Shown here: piece after piece, positions 17,658-26,947 of the stretch
Numbering within the stretch: the first letter of the stretch is position 1
Layout: each line of letters opens with the position of its first letter
Assembly (NCBI GenBank): GCA_050633825.1
Contig: JBOEHG010000006.1
Span: 1 to 64,000, forward strand
Direction: 5' to 3'
DNA: 64,000 bases
Origin: CANLBN01 sp050633825
Lineage (GTDB): Bacteria > Pseudomonadota > Gammaproteobacteria > Pseudomonadales > Cellvibrionaceae
Translations under genes and position numbers: made by a program
The notes under the pieces: generated by a model
Databases searched by the model: none
Told to the model about the DNA's origin: nothing
The model's input: only the letters and a program-made list of their open reading frames with translations

Positions 17658-19430
17658 GTGTCAATTTGGCAGAAAGGAGAGCTAAATGATGAGCAAATTG
17701 CAGCAATAGAAGAACATAGTAGTATCTTCCTCGTCGCTTGCCCCGGTAGCGGAAAAACGAGAACAGTTACCTATAAAATTGCAAATGAATTATCAAAGCT
17801 CAATTCAGATAAAGAGTGGATTGTGGCAATTACATATACAAATCGGGCTGCTGGAGAAATACAAGATAGAATAGAATCTATGGGGATAAGTACCGAGCAA
17901 CTTTGGATTGGTACAATCCATTCTTTCTGCCTTGAATGGATAATAAAACCATATGGTATTTATCACGAAGAACTTAGAAATGGCTACAGGTTAATTAATA
18001 GCTATGACACAGAAAAAATTCTCTCTGATCTTTGTGCAAGTTATACGCCAAGAACAACACATTGGGATTGCGAGCATTATTTTAACTCTAATGGCTTAAA
18101 TATTCGTTGTAGAAATAATAAAAGAGGAAATGTAGAAGAGATTTTGGATCAGTATGAGAAAATACTTAGTGAAAATAAACAAATTGATTTTGAAAGAATA
18201 CTTTGGTTTTCCTATCAGCTAGTAACAACTCAACCAAATATTAGTAAACTCCTAAGCAAGCTATTTAAGTATATTTTAATTGATGAATTTCAAGATACGA
18301 AGGAAATTCAGTATCAAATTGTCGCTTCAATTCTTAGGGCAGGAAAAAACACGATAAAGTGTTTTGTTGTTGGAGATCCCAATCAATCAATATTCAATTC
18401 GTTAGGTGGTTATGCCATTTCACTAGAAGAAATATCTGTAATGTGTGGAATACAATTTGAGCCAATGGCGCTTTCAAAGAACTACAGAAACTCACAAAGG
18501 ATCGTTAACTATTTTTCAAATTTTAAGGTCTATGATTCTGAAATTATTTCTGAGGCAGATCACAAAGACTGTGACAGTATTATCAGCTTTAATAATCAAA
18601 CCAACCGTCAAGACATAATTGCAGAAATAGCTCGACTAATACTCATCAATGTTGAGCAATATACTATCCCCATGTCTGAAATTTGCGTGATTGGCCCGTG
18701 GTGGATACATTTAGCGGCACTCACGCGTGGTCTGGTGGCTGAGCTTCCTGATTACAAGTTCAATGGGCCTGGACTGACCCCATTTGCTAGAGATATAGAA
18801 AATTTTTGGTACAGGCTAGCAAGAGTTGTCTTAACTAAGCCCTCACCGAAAATCTATGTAAGGCGATTGAGATGGGCTAAGGAGGTAATTCTATTTCTGT
18901 CAGACTTAGGTATCGATTTAACAGGTACAACTCCCAAAATCCTATTGAAGATTACCAACTCTCTGAGTATTGATGAGCAAGATGGAATTAGATTTTTGGC
19001 GCTGTGTTTCGATGAGATATTTATCCAATTAGGTGTCTCATGGCAACAGTACGAATGCTTACGAGAGCATAATGAAGCATTCTTTAAGAGTGCCCAAGAT
19101 AAGATGGAGCAAATACGACGAGAAGGGATTGACTATTCTGGAGATGTTGAAACCTTCTATAAGGTCTTTGAGCCAAGAGAAGGAATAACTGTATCTACAA
19201 TACATGGTGTTAAAGGGGCTGAATTTGATGCTGTTATTGCTTTTGCTTTACTTGAAGGCGCTGTTCCTCACTTTAGTGAGGAAAATAAAAGGGAAAGTGC
19301 TAATAAGCTTTTATACGTTATATCTTCAAGAGCTAGGAAGAACCTCCACCTAATTTCTGAAACAGGTAGGAATCAAAATATGCCAACTCTTGAACTTCGG
19401 GAGCTTAACTATAATTACTCACTTGTTTAA
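17658..19430 (+). CDS. UvrD/PcrA-like SF1 helicase (GajB-like)
   Basis: 590 aa from a GTG at 17658. I prefer this over the longer frame because GGAGA sits seven bases upstream and the gene then begins 1 bp after the nuclease stop. SF1A motifs: Q-motif LNDEQIAAI, Walker A CPGSGKTRT, Ia YTNRAAGEI, II LIDEFQDT, III GDPNQSIF, V STIHGVKGAEFD and a VI-like LLYVISSRARKN. It is the helicase partner of a class 2 OLD nuclease, as GajB is to GajA. Together they form a probable abortive anti-phage module carried by the ICE. Confidence 0.85.
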   Translation: MSIWQKGELNDEQIAAIEEHSSIFLVACPGSGKTRTVTYKIANELSKLNSDKEWIVAITYTNRAAGEIQDRIESMGISTEQLWIGTIHSFCLEWIIKPYGIYHEELRNGYRLINSYDTEKILSDLCASYTPRTTHWDCEHYFNSNGLNIRCRNNKRGNVEEILDQYEKILSENKQIDFERILWFSYQLVTTQPNISKLLSKLFKYILIDEFQDTKEIQYQIVASILRAGKNTIKCFVVGDPNQSIFNSLGGYAISLEEISVMCGIQFEPMALSKNYRNSQRIVNYFSNFKVYDSEIISEADHKDCDSIISFNNQTNRQDIIAEIARLILINVEQYTIPMSEICVIGPWWIHLAALTRGLVAELPDYKFNGPGLTPFARDIENFWYRLARVVLTKPSPKIYVRRLRWAKEVILFLSDLGIDLTGTTPKILLKITNSLSIDEQDGIRFLALCFDEIFIQLGVSWQQYECLREHNEAFFKSAQDKMEQIRREGIDYSGDVETFYKVFEPREGITVSTIHGVKGAEFDAVIAFALLEGAVPHFSEENKRESANKLLYVISSRARKNLHLISETGRNQNMPTLELRELNYNYSLV

Positions 19431-19512
19431 AATTCTAAGACAATGTCCGCTTAGGCTGTGAGCCGATATTTCTCGTTAATATTAAACCTAAATAAAACAT
19501 TAAGGCTAATCT

Positions 19513-22500
19513 ATGCCCCACAACGGCGACTATATTAAATCCATCACACATTATTTCCGTCAGTCCCTAATTGACGGTGAACGCTTGTCACCAGATATAA
19601 AAGCCTTAAAACAGTCAATCAAAAAACCGAACGTTAACAACGTGACAAAAAACCAGCCGTTCAGTTTGTCTAACCAAATCTGGGATACTGGACAAGTCCC
19701 GGAAGCGTTTGTTGACGCGATGTTTTCAGCCGTTAAAGCAAAGCCAAAAACGCAGGTTATTCCTTTGGTATTAATGCCGCGTATTGATTTGATTAAAGTC
19801 AGTAATGGTGAAGCGATTGGTCAGCAAAGCCCATTGATGACACCACTGGTGGTTGAGGTTTTGGTGAATCGAAATGGTCAGTTATCACCGAGTCGACCAC
19901 CCTATGTCCCACGGGAATGGTTGGCACCGAATCAGTCCGATGAAGTACCCTTTACCGATATGGCTATATTGGATGAGTTTGTTACTTTGAATCCCTTTGC
20001 GGCAAAAGATTGGCAAGAGCTGAAAGACTACTGTACTTGTTTATTGTGTGCCTTGGTTGATGATGAATCTGATCGTGTTTTGGATAAAGAAGACAATATT
20101 AATAAAACGCTGTGGGAATGTTCCATCCACTCGGACTATGTGCTTAAACCTGAATTAAGCCTTGCCTTACTTGAACCGCCTATTCGCGCAACTTTCCATA
20201 TAGTTAATGTGTTGGATGCCATTCTTAGGGGAATGCCGACGAGTCGGTTATATCAGCGACTGGTTTGCCAGAGTGACGAAGCAAAAGTGGCCTATAACGA
20301 TTTGACTAAATCATTGCCTCATAGTCAAAAGCACTTTGCCCAAATGACCGGTGAATTTCCTCTATCACCGAAACAACGGAATGCGCTTCACTATTTGAAT
20401 GCGTTAAAAGACAGCCAAATATTGGCAGTCAATGGCCCTCCAGGGACAGGTAAGACAACCCTATTGCGTTCGGTGGTTGCTAATTTATGGGTAGAGGCGG
20501 CGTTAGCGGGTGAGAATAGTGATCCGCCGATTATCGCTGCTGCGTCGAGCAATAACAACGCAGTGACGAATATCTTAGACAGCTTTGCTCGCATTGATGA
20601 AAACCAAGTAGAGCAAGCACTCCGTGGACGTTGGTTGCCTGACCTGGATACCTATGGTCTCTATGGTTGTTCCAAAGATAAAGCCAATGAGAAAAACCCG
20701 TTTGCTTATATGACAAAACAAGGTGATGGCCTGATGGCCTTACTTGAGCGCAAGGATTATCTGGAACAGGCAGAAACTAAATTTTTAGCCGCCTTTAATA
20801 CTTGGCATGATAAGGATGTAGAATCCATTGAAGCCGCGACTCGCTATTTACATAAAACCATTGTCAATGCTGCCGAAGCCATCAACGATATTATTGATAC
20901 CTTTGATCAACTACAGAAAACAACTCAGGGCTGTGAAGCACTATACGGTAGTGAGTTCGAGCTAGAGCGTTTAATTGAGCACTTATCAGAGCAGCAAACT
21001 ACGCTTAATGAGAAAAAGACTACAACAGATAATCAGCTAGACCACTTTTTATCACTTTGGCAACAGCGTCCTTTCTGGCAGCAACTATTTTCATTTTTGC
21101 CACCTGTTAAAAACCGCTGGCATTTGGCCAATGAAGTATTGGCGCGAAAACTACAATGGAAAACGAATGATTATAGTGATCACGGGATTCGTGCAGCCCA
21201 CTCTACATTTATCACAACGCTTGAAGAAGAACTTGGTACTATAAAACGTGATCTTAACGAAGCAGAGAATGCTTTGTCGCAATGGCAACAATGCCGCCAA
21301 ACGTTCTATGCGTGTTGTGATAAAGCCCTGTTGCCATCAATGCTTTCTGAGATGACGCTAGAGAAGTTATTGCATTTGCTTGATATAGGGCCTCGTTTTC
21401 GTCTCTTTAAATTAACGACTCATTATTGGGAAGGGCGCTGGTTGCTGGAAATGAGTAACCCTATCGGCGCTGAGAAATCACCCGATACCGCTCTCAAGCG
21501 TTACCATCGTTACGCTAAACTTACCCCCTGTCTAGTGGCGACGTTTAATATGTTGCCACAATTTTTTTACGTGTCAGAAAAAGATGGCGATGGCTGGAAA
21601 GCCACTCCCTTGGTTGATGCCATTGATTTACTGATCATTGATGAAGCGGGGCAGGCATTGCCTCATATGGCATCTGCCAGTTTTGCAGTGGCGAAAAAAG
21701 CACTGTTGGTCGGCGATATTGATCAAATAGAACCTGTCTGGGTTTTATCTGCCGGTATCGATAGGGCCAATTTAAACCGCTGGGGCTTGTTGAATAATAC
21801 ACCAGAGAAAGAAAATCATTATGATAACCACTGGGTGCCCAGTGGTCTGCTTGCCAGCTCAGGGAGCTTGATGAAAGTCGCTCAACGGCAAGTACCACAA
21901 CACCAATATGCTGATATGGCACCAGGGTTATACCTTACTGAACATCGACGTTGCTACAATAAGATTATCAAATACTGCAATGACCTTGTTTATCATGGTC
22001 ATTTGGAAGCGTTGCGAGGTAATCCGAAAACCCCGCAAGCATTACCTTTAATGGGGTTTATTCATCACGAAAGTACCTCGCAAACGGCGGGTAAAAGCCG
22101 TACTAATCAGCAGGAAGCGCTAGTCATTGTTCAGTGGATTAAAGCCAATGAAAGTGTATTAAAAGCGATGGGTAATTTGTCTAAGGTGATTGCTATTATT
22201 ACCCCATTTGCTAAACAGGCGAATACCATTAAAACCGTCTTGAAGCAACAGGGATATGCTTCGATTGAAACAGGCACTGTCCATCGTTTTCAGGGGGCAG
22301 AATGCCCCGTCATATTGTTTTCGAGTGTTTATGGTAGTAATGATGGTGCTGGAAGTAAGTTTTATGATAGAGGCAGTAATATGCTCAATGTCGCGGTTTC
22401 GCGAGCTAAGAATAGCTTTATTGTGTTTGGTCACAAAACTATTTTTGGTTCAGGTGGTAAATCAACGCCATCCGGATTACTGATGCAGCATTTAAAGCAA

Positions 22501-22545
22501 ATTGATCAAAATCATCTAATTGAAGAAGATGCCGTTATTACTTGA
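19513..22545 (+). CDS. Large DNA2/NAM7-like SF1B helicase
   Basis: 1010 aa. There is an N-terminal region of about 300 aa with no recognised motif. The SF1B helicase core follows: Walker A GPPGTGKTT (about 307-315), a long insertion with a coiled coil (about 430-620), motif II LLIIDEAGQA (about 706), III GDIDQIEP (about 732), V TVHRFQGAECPVI (about 918) and VI NVAVSRAKNSF (about 957). Helicases of this size class recur on ICEs and in defence islands. It begins 82 bp after the UvrD gene in the same direction. It may be a third component of that module or an ICE DNA-processing helicase. Confidence 0.8.
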   Translation: MPHNGDYIKSITHYFRQSLIDGERLSPDIKALKQSIKKPNVNNVTKNQPFSLSNQIWDTGQVPEAFVDAMFSAVKAKPKTQVIPLVLMPRIDLIKVSNGEAIGQQSPLMTPLVVEVLVNRNGQLSPSRPPYVPREWLAPNQSDEVPFTDMAILDEFVTLNPFAAKDWQELKDYCTCLLCALVDDESDRVLDKEDNINKTLWECSIHSDYVLKPELSLALLEPPIRATFHIVNVLDAILRGMPTSRLYQRLVCQSDEAKVAYNDLTKSLPHSQKHFAQMTGEFPLSPKQRNALHYLNALKDSQILAVNGPPGTGKTTLLRSVVANLWVEAALAGENSDPPIIAAASSNNNAVTNILDSFARIDENQVEQALRGRWLPDLDTYGLYGCSKDKANEKNPFAYMTKQGDGLMALLERKDYLEQAETKFLAAFNTWHDKDVESIEAATRYLHKTIVNAAEAINDIIDTFDQLQKTTQGCEALYGSEFELERLIEHLSEQQTTLNEKKTTTDNQLDHFLSLWQQRPFWQQLFSFLPPVKNRWHLANEVLARKLQWKTNDYSDHGIRAAHSTFITTLEEELGTIKRDLNEAENALSQWQQCRQTFYACCDKALLPSMLSEMTLEKLLHLLDIGPRFRLFKLTTHYWEGRWLLEMSNPIGAEKSPDTALKRYHRYAKLTPCLVATFNMLPQFFYVSEKDGDGWKATPLVDAIDLLIIDEAGQALPHMASASFAVAKKALLVGDIDQIEPVWVLSAGIDRANLNRWGLLNNTPEKENHYDNHWVPSGLLASSGSLMKVAQRQVPQHQYADMAPGLYLTEHRRCYNKIIKYCNDLVYHGHLEALRGNPKTPQALPLMGFIHHESTSQTAGKSRTNQQEALVIVQWIKANESVLKAMGNLSKVIAIITPFAKQANTIKTVLKQQGYASIETGTVHRFQGAECPVILFSSVYGSNDGAGSKFYDRGSNMLNVAVSRAKNSFIVFGHKTIFGSGGKSTPSGLLMQHLKQIDQNHLIEEDAVIT

Positions 22546-22579
22546 AACAAAGGATTGAAAAATTTAGGTTTAATAAAAA

Positions 22580-22610
22580 TAGCCCAATGAGTGGTATTTC
22601 CATTGGGCTA
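22580..22610 (-). terminator. Rho-independent terminator between convergent genes
   Basis: A 10-bp perfect stem TAGCCCAATG (22580-22589)/CATTGGGCTA (22601-22610) has an 11-nt loop. For leftward transcription it is followed by an ATTTTTATT tract, so it terminates the minus-strand gene. The stem includes that gene's TAG stop codon. In the rightward direction the U-tract is missing. Confidence 0.7.
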
Positions 22611-22901
22611 ATATAACGATTGCTGGGCAGCTAATTGACACTGTTTTGCAAGTGAGAGCGGTAAAATAAAGTAATCTTCTGTTGCGAGATTAATCCATTG
22701 AAGCTCTACTACTTCGCTTGTAGCAGAAAGTTTGGACTTGTCTCGTCGAATTAACAGTTGATCGCTATTGAACATGGCGGCGATTCTACCTAAATAGAAT
22801 ACGTCACTGATTGGCGTAGACAGATCGTTGGACAACAGTTTAACAACCAATATTTTATGTATGACAATCACGCGCTGATTGAGGTGATATTTAGTTATCA
22901 T
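22608..22901 (-). CDS. Hypothetical protein
   Basis: 97 aa, soluble and mixed alpha/beta in appearance, with no motif I recognise (HKILVVKLLSNDLSTPISDV, later EVVELQWINLATEDYFILPL). AGGTAAC precedes the ATG, and a terminator hairpin overlaps the stop codon, which supports a real gene. It is convergent with the large helicase. It may be a small regulator of the ICE accessory region; there is no direct evidence for a role. Confidence 0.6.
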   Translation of the reverse strand: MITKYHLNQRVIVIHKILVVKLLSNDLSTPISDVFYLGRIAAMFNSDQLLIRRDKSKLSATSEVVELQWINLATEDYFILPLSLAKQCQLAAQQSLY

Positions 22902-23091
22902 TGCTAGTTACCTATATAAGATGGGTACTAATCCATTAATCAAAAATTAATGGCGCTTTAGCACAATGGCTATAGAGGCTTTATTGTCTAGCAATCAAAT
23001 GAGCTGATGTGGCGTATACTTTTCAGACTTATAAGAATCTTACTTAGGTCATAGTGATAACAATAGCCTTTGGAGTATCAACAACACTTCC

Positions 23092-23132
23092 GCGACTGTT
23101 ACCTCAACCACAAAGGGGGAGGTAACAGTCGC
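23092..23132. repeat. Perfect 14-bp hairpin
   Basis: GCGACTGTTACCTC (23092-23105) pairs perfectly with 23119-23132 across a 13-nt loop containing a GGGG run. It has no U-tract on either side, so it is unlikely to be a simple terminator. It could be a protein-binding site, an oriT element or an RNA fold. Confidence 0.65.
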
Positions 23133-23680
23133 AGAAACAGCAACAAGTCACTGAATTTCAATTATAAAATTAAAAACAGCTTGGATAACCGCTGGATAAT
23201 AGCCGCAGAAATTTTTACGGAAACTGTTGAAAATATCTCGAAGCCTATTTACACTAAGGCTGTTGTTTTAGTGACGAAAGGCCACATTCCTATAATGTCG
23301 TCCGCCAACATTGGCCTCTATTGTTATTATCATTACCGATTCAGGTAATTGCATCCATCTTATTGCCACATTAATTATTGTGGTTTCTTTTTTAGTTATT
23401 TTTTAATGTAACTGTCCCGTTATTGTTGCCGTTTACAACTGACAGCCTCTGTTAGCTTAAGCGTGTAACAGCTTTCCAATAATCCGGTATTCATTCCGTT
23501 TGAATTATCGGCCTTTCACATAATGTAGCTCTACTAAACGCTATACAAACAAACCAGCGCCCAACTGGTTGGTTGATTTTCTATGAAAGTCAGCACGAAA
23601 CAATGTGGGTTAATAGAAAGTGAAATGTAAAGACGAAAATATACTTATTGCATAGATAAATCAAAGACTTAGAGATTTTA

Positions 23681-23740
23681 TTGCACTCATCTGAAATATA
23701 TTGCAGTTGTTTGAAATATATTTTTAAGCTGTGAAATATC
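23681..23740 (+). repeat. Three tandem ~20-bp iteron-like repeats
   Basis: Units start at 23681, 23701 and 23721. The first two share TTGCA at the start and TGAAATATA at the end with a variable centre. The third keeps only the TGAAATAT end. A spacing of about two helical turns places the TGAAATAT boxes on the same face of DNA, as for Rep or Par iterons or a repressor array. Confidence 0.55.
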
Positions 23741-23791
23741 AGTATTGAATAGTGTTTATTAACCATTAACTAAGAGGAAATAAATCATGAG

Positions 23792-23936
23792 ATAGCGTCA
23801 TACGCTATGAGCTAATCACTATTGATCGAAAACCCTGAGTGATCATTCCACAGGTTTAACATTCAGGCGGCTTCGCATAGCCACATTAGATTTTAGGGGT
23901 GGTGTCCTAAGACCTTGCTTCATACCGTGTATGAAG
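23792..23936. repeat. Pair of short hairpins downstream of iteron-like repeats
   Basis: ATAGCGT (23792-23798) pairs with ACGCTAT (23802-23808), and CTTCATAC (23918-23925) pairs with GTATGAAG (23929-23936), both with 3-nt loops. Neither is followed by a U-run. Tight-loop hairpins beside iterons are common in transfer or replication origins, but no nic-site consensus is recognised. Confidence 0.45.
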
Positions 23937-24186
23937 ACAGCGAATTGGAATCGATTCGTTGTGTCACATCCACTCACCAAATTCTTAACACCATTAGCCA
24001 CAAGCGGGCTATTAAAAATCTAAAGATTGATAGAAATATAATCCCTTAGTGTTAGCTGTCGGGTTGCTTCCGTGTGCCCGTTAATTCCTAATTATCCTAA
24101 TTTCACAGTAAACGACTGAATAAGATTTTTTAAAGTCTGAAAAGTTAAGGGCTATTCGCGTTGTGAAATTACAGTAATCTATCCCC

Positions 24187-25053
24187 ATGAAAAAGCTTTG
24201 GTACGAATTGCGAAATTTGTGTACGACTAATTTCAATGGTAGCCGTGCCACACAAGGCAAGCGTTATCGAGAGCTAAGGGCGATTGCGAAGACATTGGAA
24301 TCATTAGGTTTTCGACACATGGGTAAGGATTCTTTAAAAGAAAAGCACATTTGGGCGCTTATTAATTACTGGAGAGACAATCAATTGAGCATTGGCACGA
24401 TAAAAACCCGTATGACGGTGTTGCGTTGGTGGGCCAGCAAGATAGGTAAACATAATCTTATCGCAGGCCAAAATGAATATTATGGCATAGGCAAGCGAAC
24501 CTACATAACACTCTATTCAAAAGCCTGTGATGTTAAAGAAGAACAACTGAATAGAATATCAGATCAGTATGTTCTGCTTAGCTTGAAACTAGCCAAGTTG
24601 TTTGGCTTAAGAAAAGAAGAGTCAATCAAGTTTAGTGCTGGCTATGCAGATAAAGGCGACCATATAAAGCTTAAGTCGAGCTGGTGTAAAGGCGGTAGGT
24701 CTAGAGTTATTCCAGTACTCAATCAAGAGCAGCGTGAACTGTTGAGTGAAATAAAAGCATTGGTTGGATCAGATTCTTTAATACCCAATGATAAAAAATT
24801 TATACAGCAATACAAAAAGTATGAAAAATCAACCCATAATGCAGGGTTGAGAAAATTACATGGACTGAGGCATCAGTATGCACAAAATCGATATTTTCAA
24901 TTGACTGGATGGGAATGCTCTCATCGGGGAGGCCCTATGTTTAAACAATTGGGTCATCAACAAAAGCAAATTGATCGAGAAGCGCGATTGATTCTGGCAA
25001 GAGAACTGGGTCACGAAAGGCTCGAAGTGGTTGCAATTTACATAGGAAGGTAA
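24187..25053 (+). CDS. Tyrosine recombinase of the PF12834/PF12835 type
   Basis: 288 aa. An N-terminal SAM-like domain (about 1-110) precedes a catalytic domain with Arg in LFGLRKEES, Lys in WCKGGRSR, the HGLRHQYA box, ELGHERLEV and a Tyr near the C-terminus (AIYIGR). These integrase-domain proteins are frequent inside ICEs and plasmids and need not be the element's excision integrase. This one sits well inside the element, 11 kb from the att core. No strong ribosome-binding site is seen before the ATG. It could resolve multimers or drive an internal recombination. Confidence 0.8.
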   Translation: MKKLWYELRNLCTTNFNGSRATQGKRYRELRAIAKTLESLGFRHMGKDSLKEKHIWALINYWRDNQLSIGTIKTRMTVLRWWASKIGKHNLIAGQNEYYGIGKRTYITLYSKACDVKEEQLNRISDQYVLLSLKLAKLFGLRKEESIKFSAGYADKGDHIKLKSSWCKGGRSRVIPVLNQEQRELLSEIKALVGSDSLIPNDKKFIQQYKKYEKSTHNAGLRKLHGLRHQYAQNRYFQLTGWECSHRGGPMFKQLGHQQKQIDREARLILARELGHERLEVVAIYIGR

Positions 25054-25094
25054 CAAGTAGTTTAATCATTGTTTATATCAGGAGTTGGTCAACT

Positions 25095-25412
25095 ATGGTC
25101 AATATAGAAGTTGAAGATAAAGTGCTTTTTTCTGTCTCAAATCGAGCAAAAAATTATGGGTTTGTTTTTCCTGTAATGATCTTACAGGATGTTTGGAAAG
25201 ATTATTATATGGATAATGATTCCGATATGTTATGGGTAGAGGATATCCTTGATGCCTGTGCATCGCAACTTACCGTTCATCGCCATCATATCGATGTTGA
25301 GTTTAGTATCAGTGATAGAGAAGGTAAATCAATCGATCTAAAAATCTCTCTGGAATTTGACGATAATATGAACCCTTATATATTGGTTCAATACCCAAGA
25401 AAATTGATGTGA
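25095..25412 (+). CDS. Hypothetical ICE protein
   Basis: 105 aa, acidic and soluble, with an excellent AGGAG site before the ATG. It reads as a small alpha/beta protein (DKVLFSVSNRAKNYGFVFPV, then HHIDVEFSISDREGKSIDLK). No known family is recognised. It precedes the conjugation module by 100 bp. Confidence 0.65.
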   Translation: MVNIEVEDKVLFSVSNRAKNYGFVFPVMILQDVWKDYYMDNDSDMLWVEDILDACASQLTVHRHHIDVEFSISDREGKSIDLKISLEFDDNMNPYILVQYPRKLM

Positions 25413-25511
25413 TTAAATTTTTATTGTTTATTCAAGTATGTAATGTTTCGTGTGGCGGGCCTTGTTTAATTCGGTAATGATATAACTTTAAACAAGACAA
25501 AGGAAACAACA

Positions 25512-26330
25512 ATGTTATTACGTGGATTAACGTTGATTGTATTTTTAGTATTATCAATAACTGTTACAGCGACTGAATTGCAAGATGATAGCGTTAAAGT
25601 CAATCGCTATAGCAACATCAATACACAGCCTCCTATTGAACAGCACGATTTGCTTTCCGTTATTATCCAATTGCGTATTCCCTCTGAGATAAAAACAGTC
25701 GGTAAAGCCATAGAATTTTTACTATTGCCCAGTGGCTATTCAATGGCTGATATCAGTGCAGAAAGTGATAGTCAATACTACCTATACACATTAACGCTGC
25801 CGGATGTACATCGTGAATTTGATAGTGTTTCCCTGCGCTCAACCTTAGAAGTGTTGGGTGGAGAAAGCTTTTCTCTAGTGGTTAATCCCGTTAAAAGAGT
25901 AATTGGCTATCAACTACATAAAGATCACAAAAATTATATTTCTGCTAAGGAGATCGAGAGTGCAAAAAATGATTGGCTCAAAAACCAAGACGAGCTAGTT
26001 TCAGAGCATAAAGGATTCCTCTCGGATACTTCCAATGTGGAAAAGTCTCGACATTATTATGGGCCTGTAGTCAGAGGCCAAACACTATCCAGCATCGCTT
26101 ACACCTTAAACCACTATCAAGCCAGTGCTGAAAAAATAATGACGGCACTCTACCTGAAAAACCCTGGTTCATTCTTAGATGAAAATATGAACTGGCTGAT
26201 TGAAGGTACACGGCTGGTTTTGCCCAGAAAAGCGTTTGTGCAATCCATATCTGCTAAGCAAGCCCAACAGTTTGTATTGTCCCATTATCAACAATGGATG
26301 ACTGCCAAGCGGCAAGGAGTGTCATTTTGA
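25512..26330 (+). CDS. pilL: PilL N-terminal-type protein of ICE (TIGR03748-like)
   Basis: 272 aa with a signal peptide (about 1-20, ending TVTA). The PilL N-terminal domain (about 40-135) contains VGKAIEFLLLPSGYSM, the hallmark of the conjugative-transfer PilL family. A C-terminal stretch (about 185-245) resembles FimV/LysM-like assembly proteins (GPVVRGQTLSSIAYTLN, then WLIEGTRLVLP). In PFGI-1-class ICEs it opens the conjugation region. It is periplasmic and probably contributes to the mating channel. The stop overlaps the TTG start of the next gene. Confidence 0.85.
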   Translation: MLLRGLTLIVFLVLSITVTATELQDDSVKVNRYSNINTQPPIEQHDLLSVIIQLRIPSEIKTVGKAIEFLLLPSGYSMADISAESDSQYYLYTLTLPDVHREFDSVSLRSTLEVLGGESFSLVVNPVKRVIGYQLHKDHKNYISAKEIESAKNDWLKNQDELVSEHKGFLSDTSNVEKSRHYYGPVVRGQTLSSIAYTLNHYQASAEKIMTALYLKNPGSFLDENMNWLIEGTRLVLPRKAFVQSISAKQAQQFVLSHYQQWMTAKRQGVSF

Positions 26331-26947
26331 AAAAATACCAGATCAAGTTACTGCTGATTCTATGGATACTATTATCAATGGTTGCCTGTAAAGCCAATAC
26401 AGATCAATCTAATCAACCATCAGAGACTATTAAAGAGGTGGTTGATCTGCCTGCCTTTGAAGCGTTTAAGGAATTGGTATTACAAAAAATACAATTTGAT
26501 CAGCAAGAAACCCAAGAAAAATTCCTGGTTTTAGATAAAGAAAAAGGTCAAATTAACCAAAAAATTAATAGTATCCATAACGAAATAGACTTGCTTAAGA
26601 AAAGTTATCAGAAAAACCAAGTTGCTATAGAAGATCTTTCAGAAAAGCTCACTAGCCTTAATCATCATCATGGCCAACTTGCTAAGCAAGTGACCAATAA
26701 GCTTAAATCAAGCCGTAAGCCTGTACAAAAAAAGAAGAAAGCTTATCCATTTAATGCCCAGTTGTTAGGAATAATGGTGTGGGGTAGTCAATCCAAGCTT
26801 AGCCTAAAGCACCCATCAGGTTATCAGTTTTTAGCGGTTAATGATGTTATTGATCAATGGCGTTTGAATAATATTAATCGCTCAGAAAATAAAGCTATTT
26901 TTATTCACGAAATCAGCAAACAACGTATTACAAGGAAGATACCATGA
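26327..26947 (+). CDS. Conjugation-region lipoprotein with coiled coil
   Basis: 206 aa from a TTG at 26327, chosen because AGGAG lies seven bases upstream and the TTG overlaps the preceding TGA. An upstream in-frame ATG at 26294 would spoil the signal peptide. A lipobox (LSMVAC) follows a hydrophobic segment. A coiled coil of about 70 residues (60-125) leads to a basic linker and a C-terminal domain. Its place between PilL and PFL_4693 suggests an envelope-spanning transfer protein. The family name is uncertain. Confidence 0.75.
   Translation: MKKYQIKLLLILWILLSMVACKANTDQSNQPSETIKEVVDLPAFEAFKELVLQKIQFDQQETQEKFLVLDKEKGQINQKINSIHNEIDLLKKSYQKNQVAIEDLSEKLTSLNHHHGQLAKQVTNKLKSSRKPVQKKKKAYPFNAQLLGIMVWGSQSKLSLKHPSGYQFLAVNDVIDQWRLNNINRSENKAIFIHEISKQRITRKIP

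Larger units (their letters stand above)
22902..24186. other. Long non-coding region with hairpins and iteron-like repeats
   Basis: Nearly 1.3 kb with no gene I can support. The one open frame (23070-23348) crosses a perfect hairpin and has no convincing start. The region holds the 14-bp stem at 23092-23132, three tandem ~20-bp units at 23681-23740, and hairpins at 23792-23808 and 23918-23936. The density of structured sites and the lack of coding potential suit an origin of transfer or replication, or a control region for the following integrase. Confidence 0.5.

Noticed and set aside
23070..23348. ORF of 92 aa on the plus strand
   Set aside because: It crosses a perfect hairpin, has no ribosome-binding site and shows no protein-like conservation pattern.
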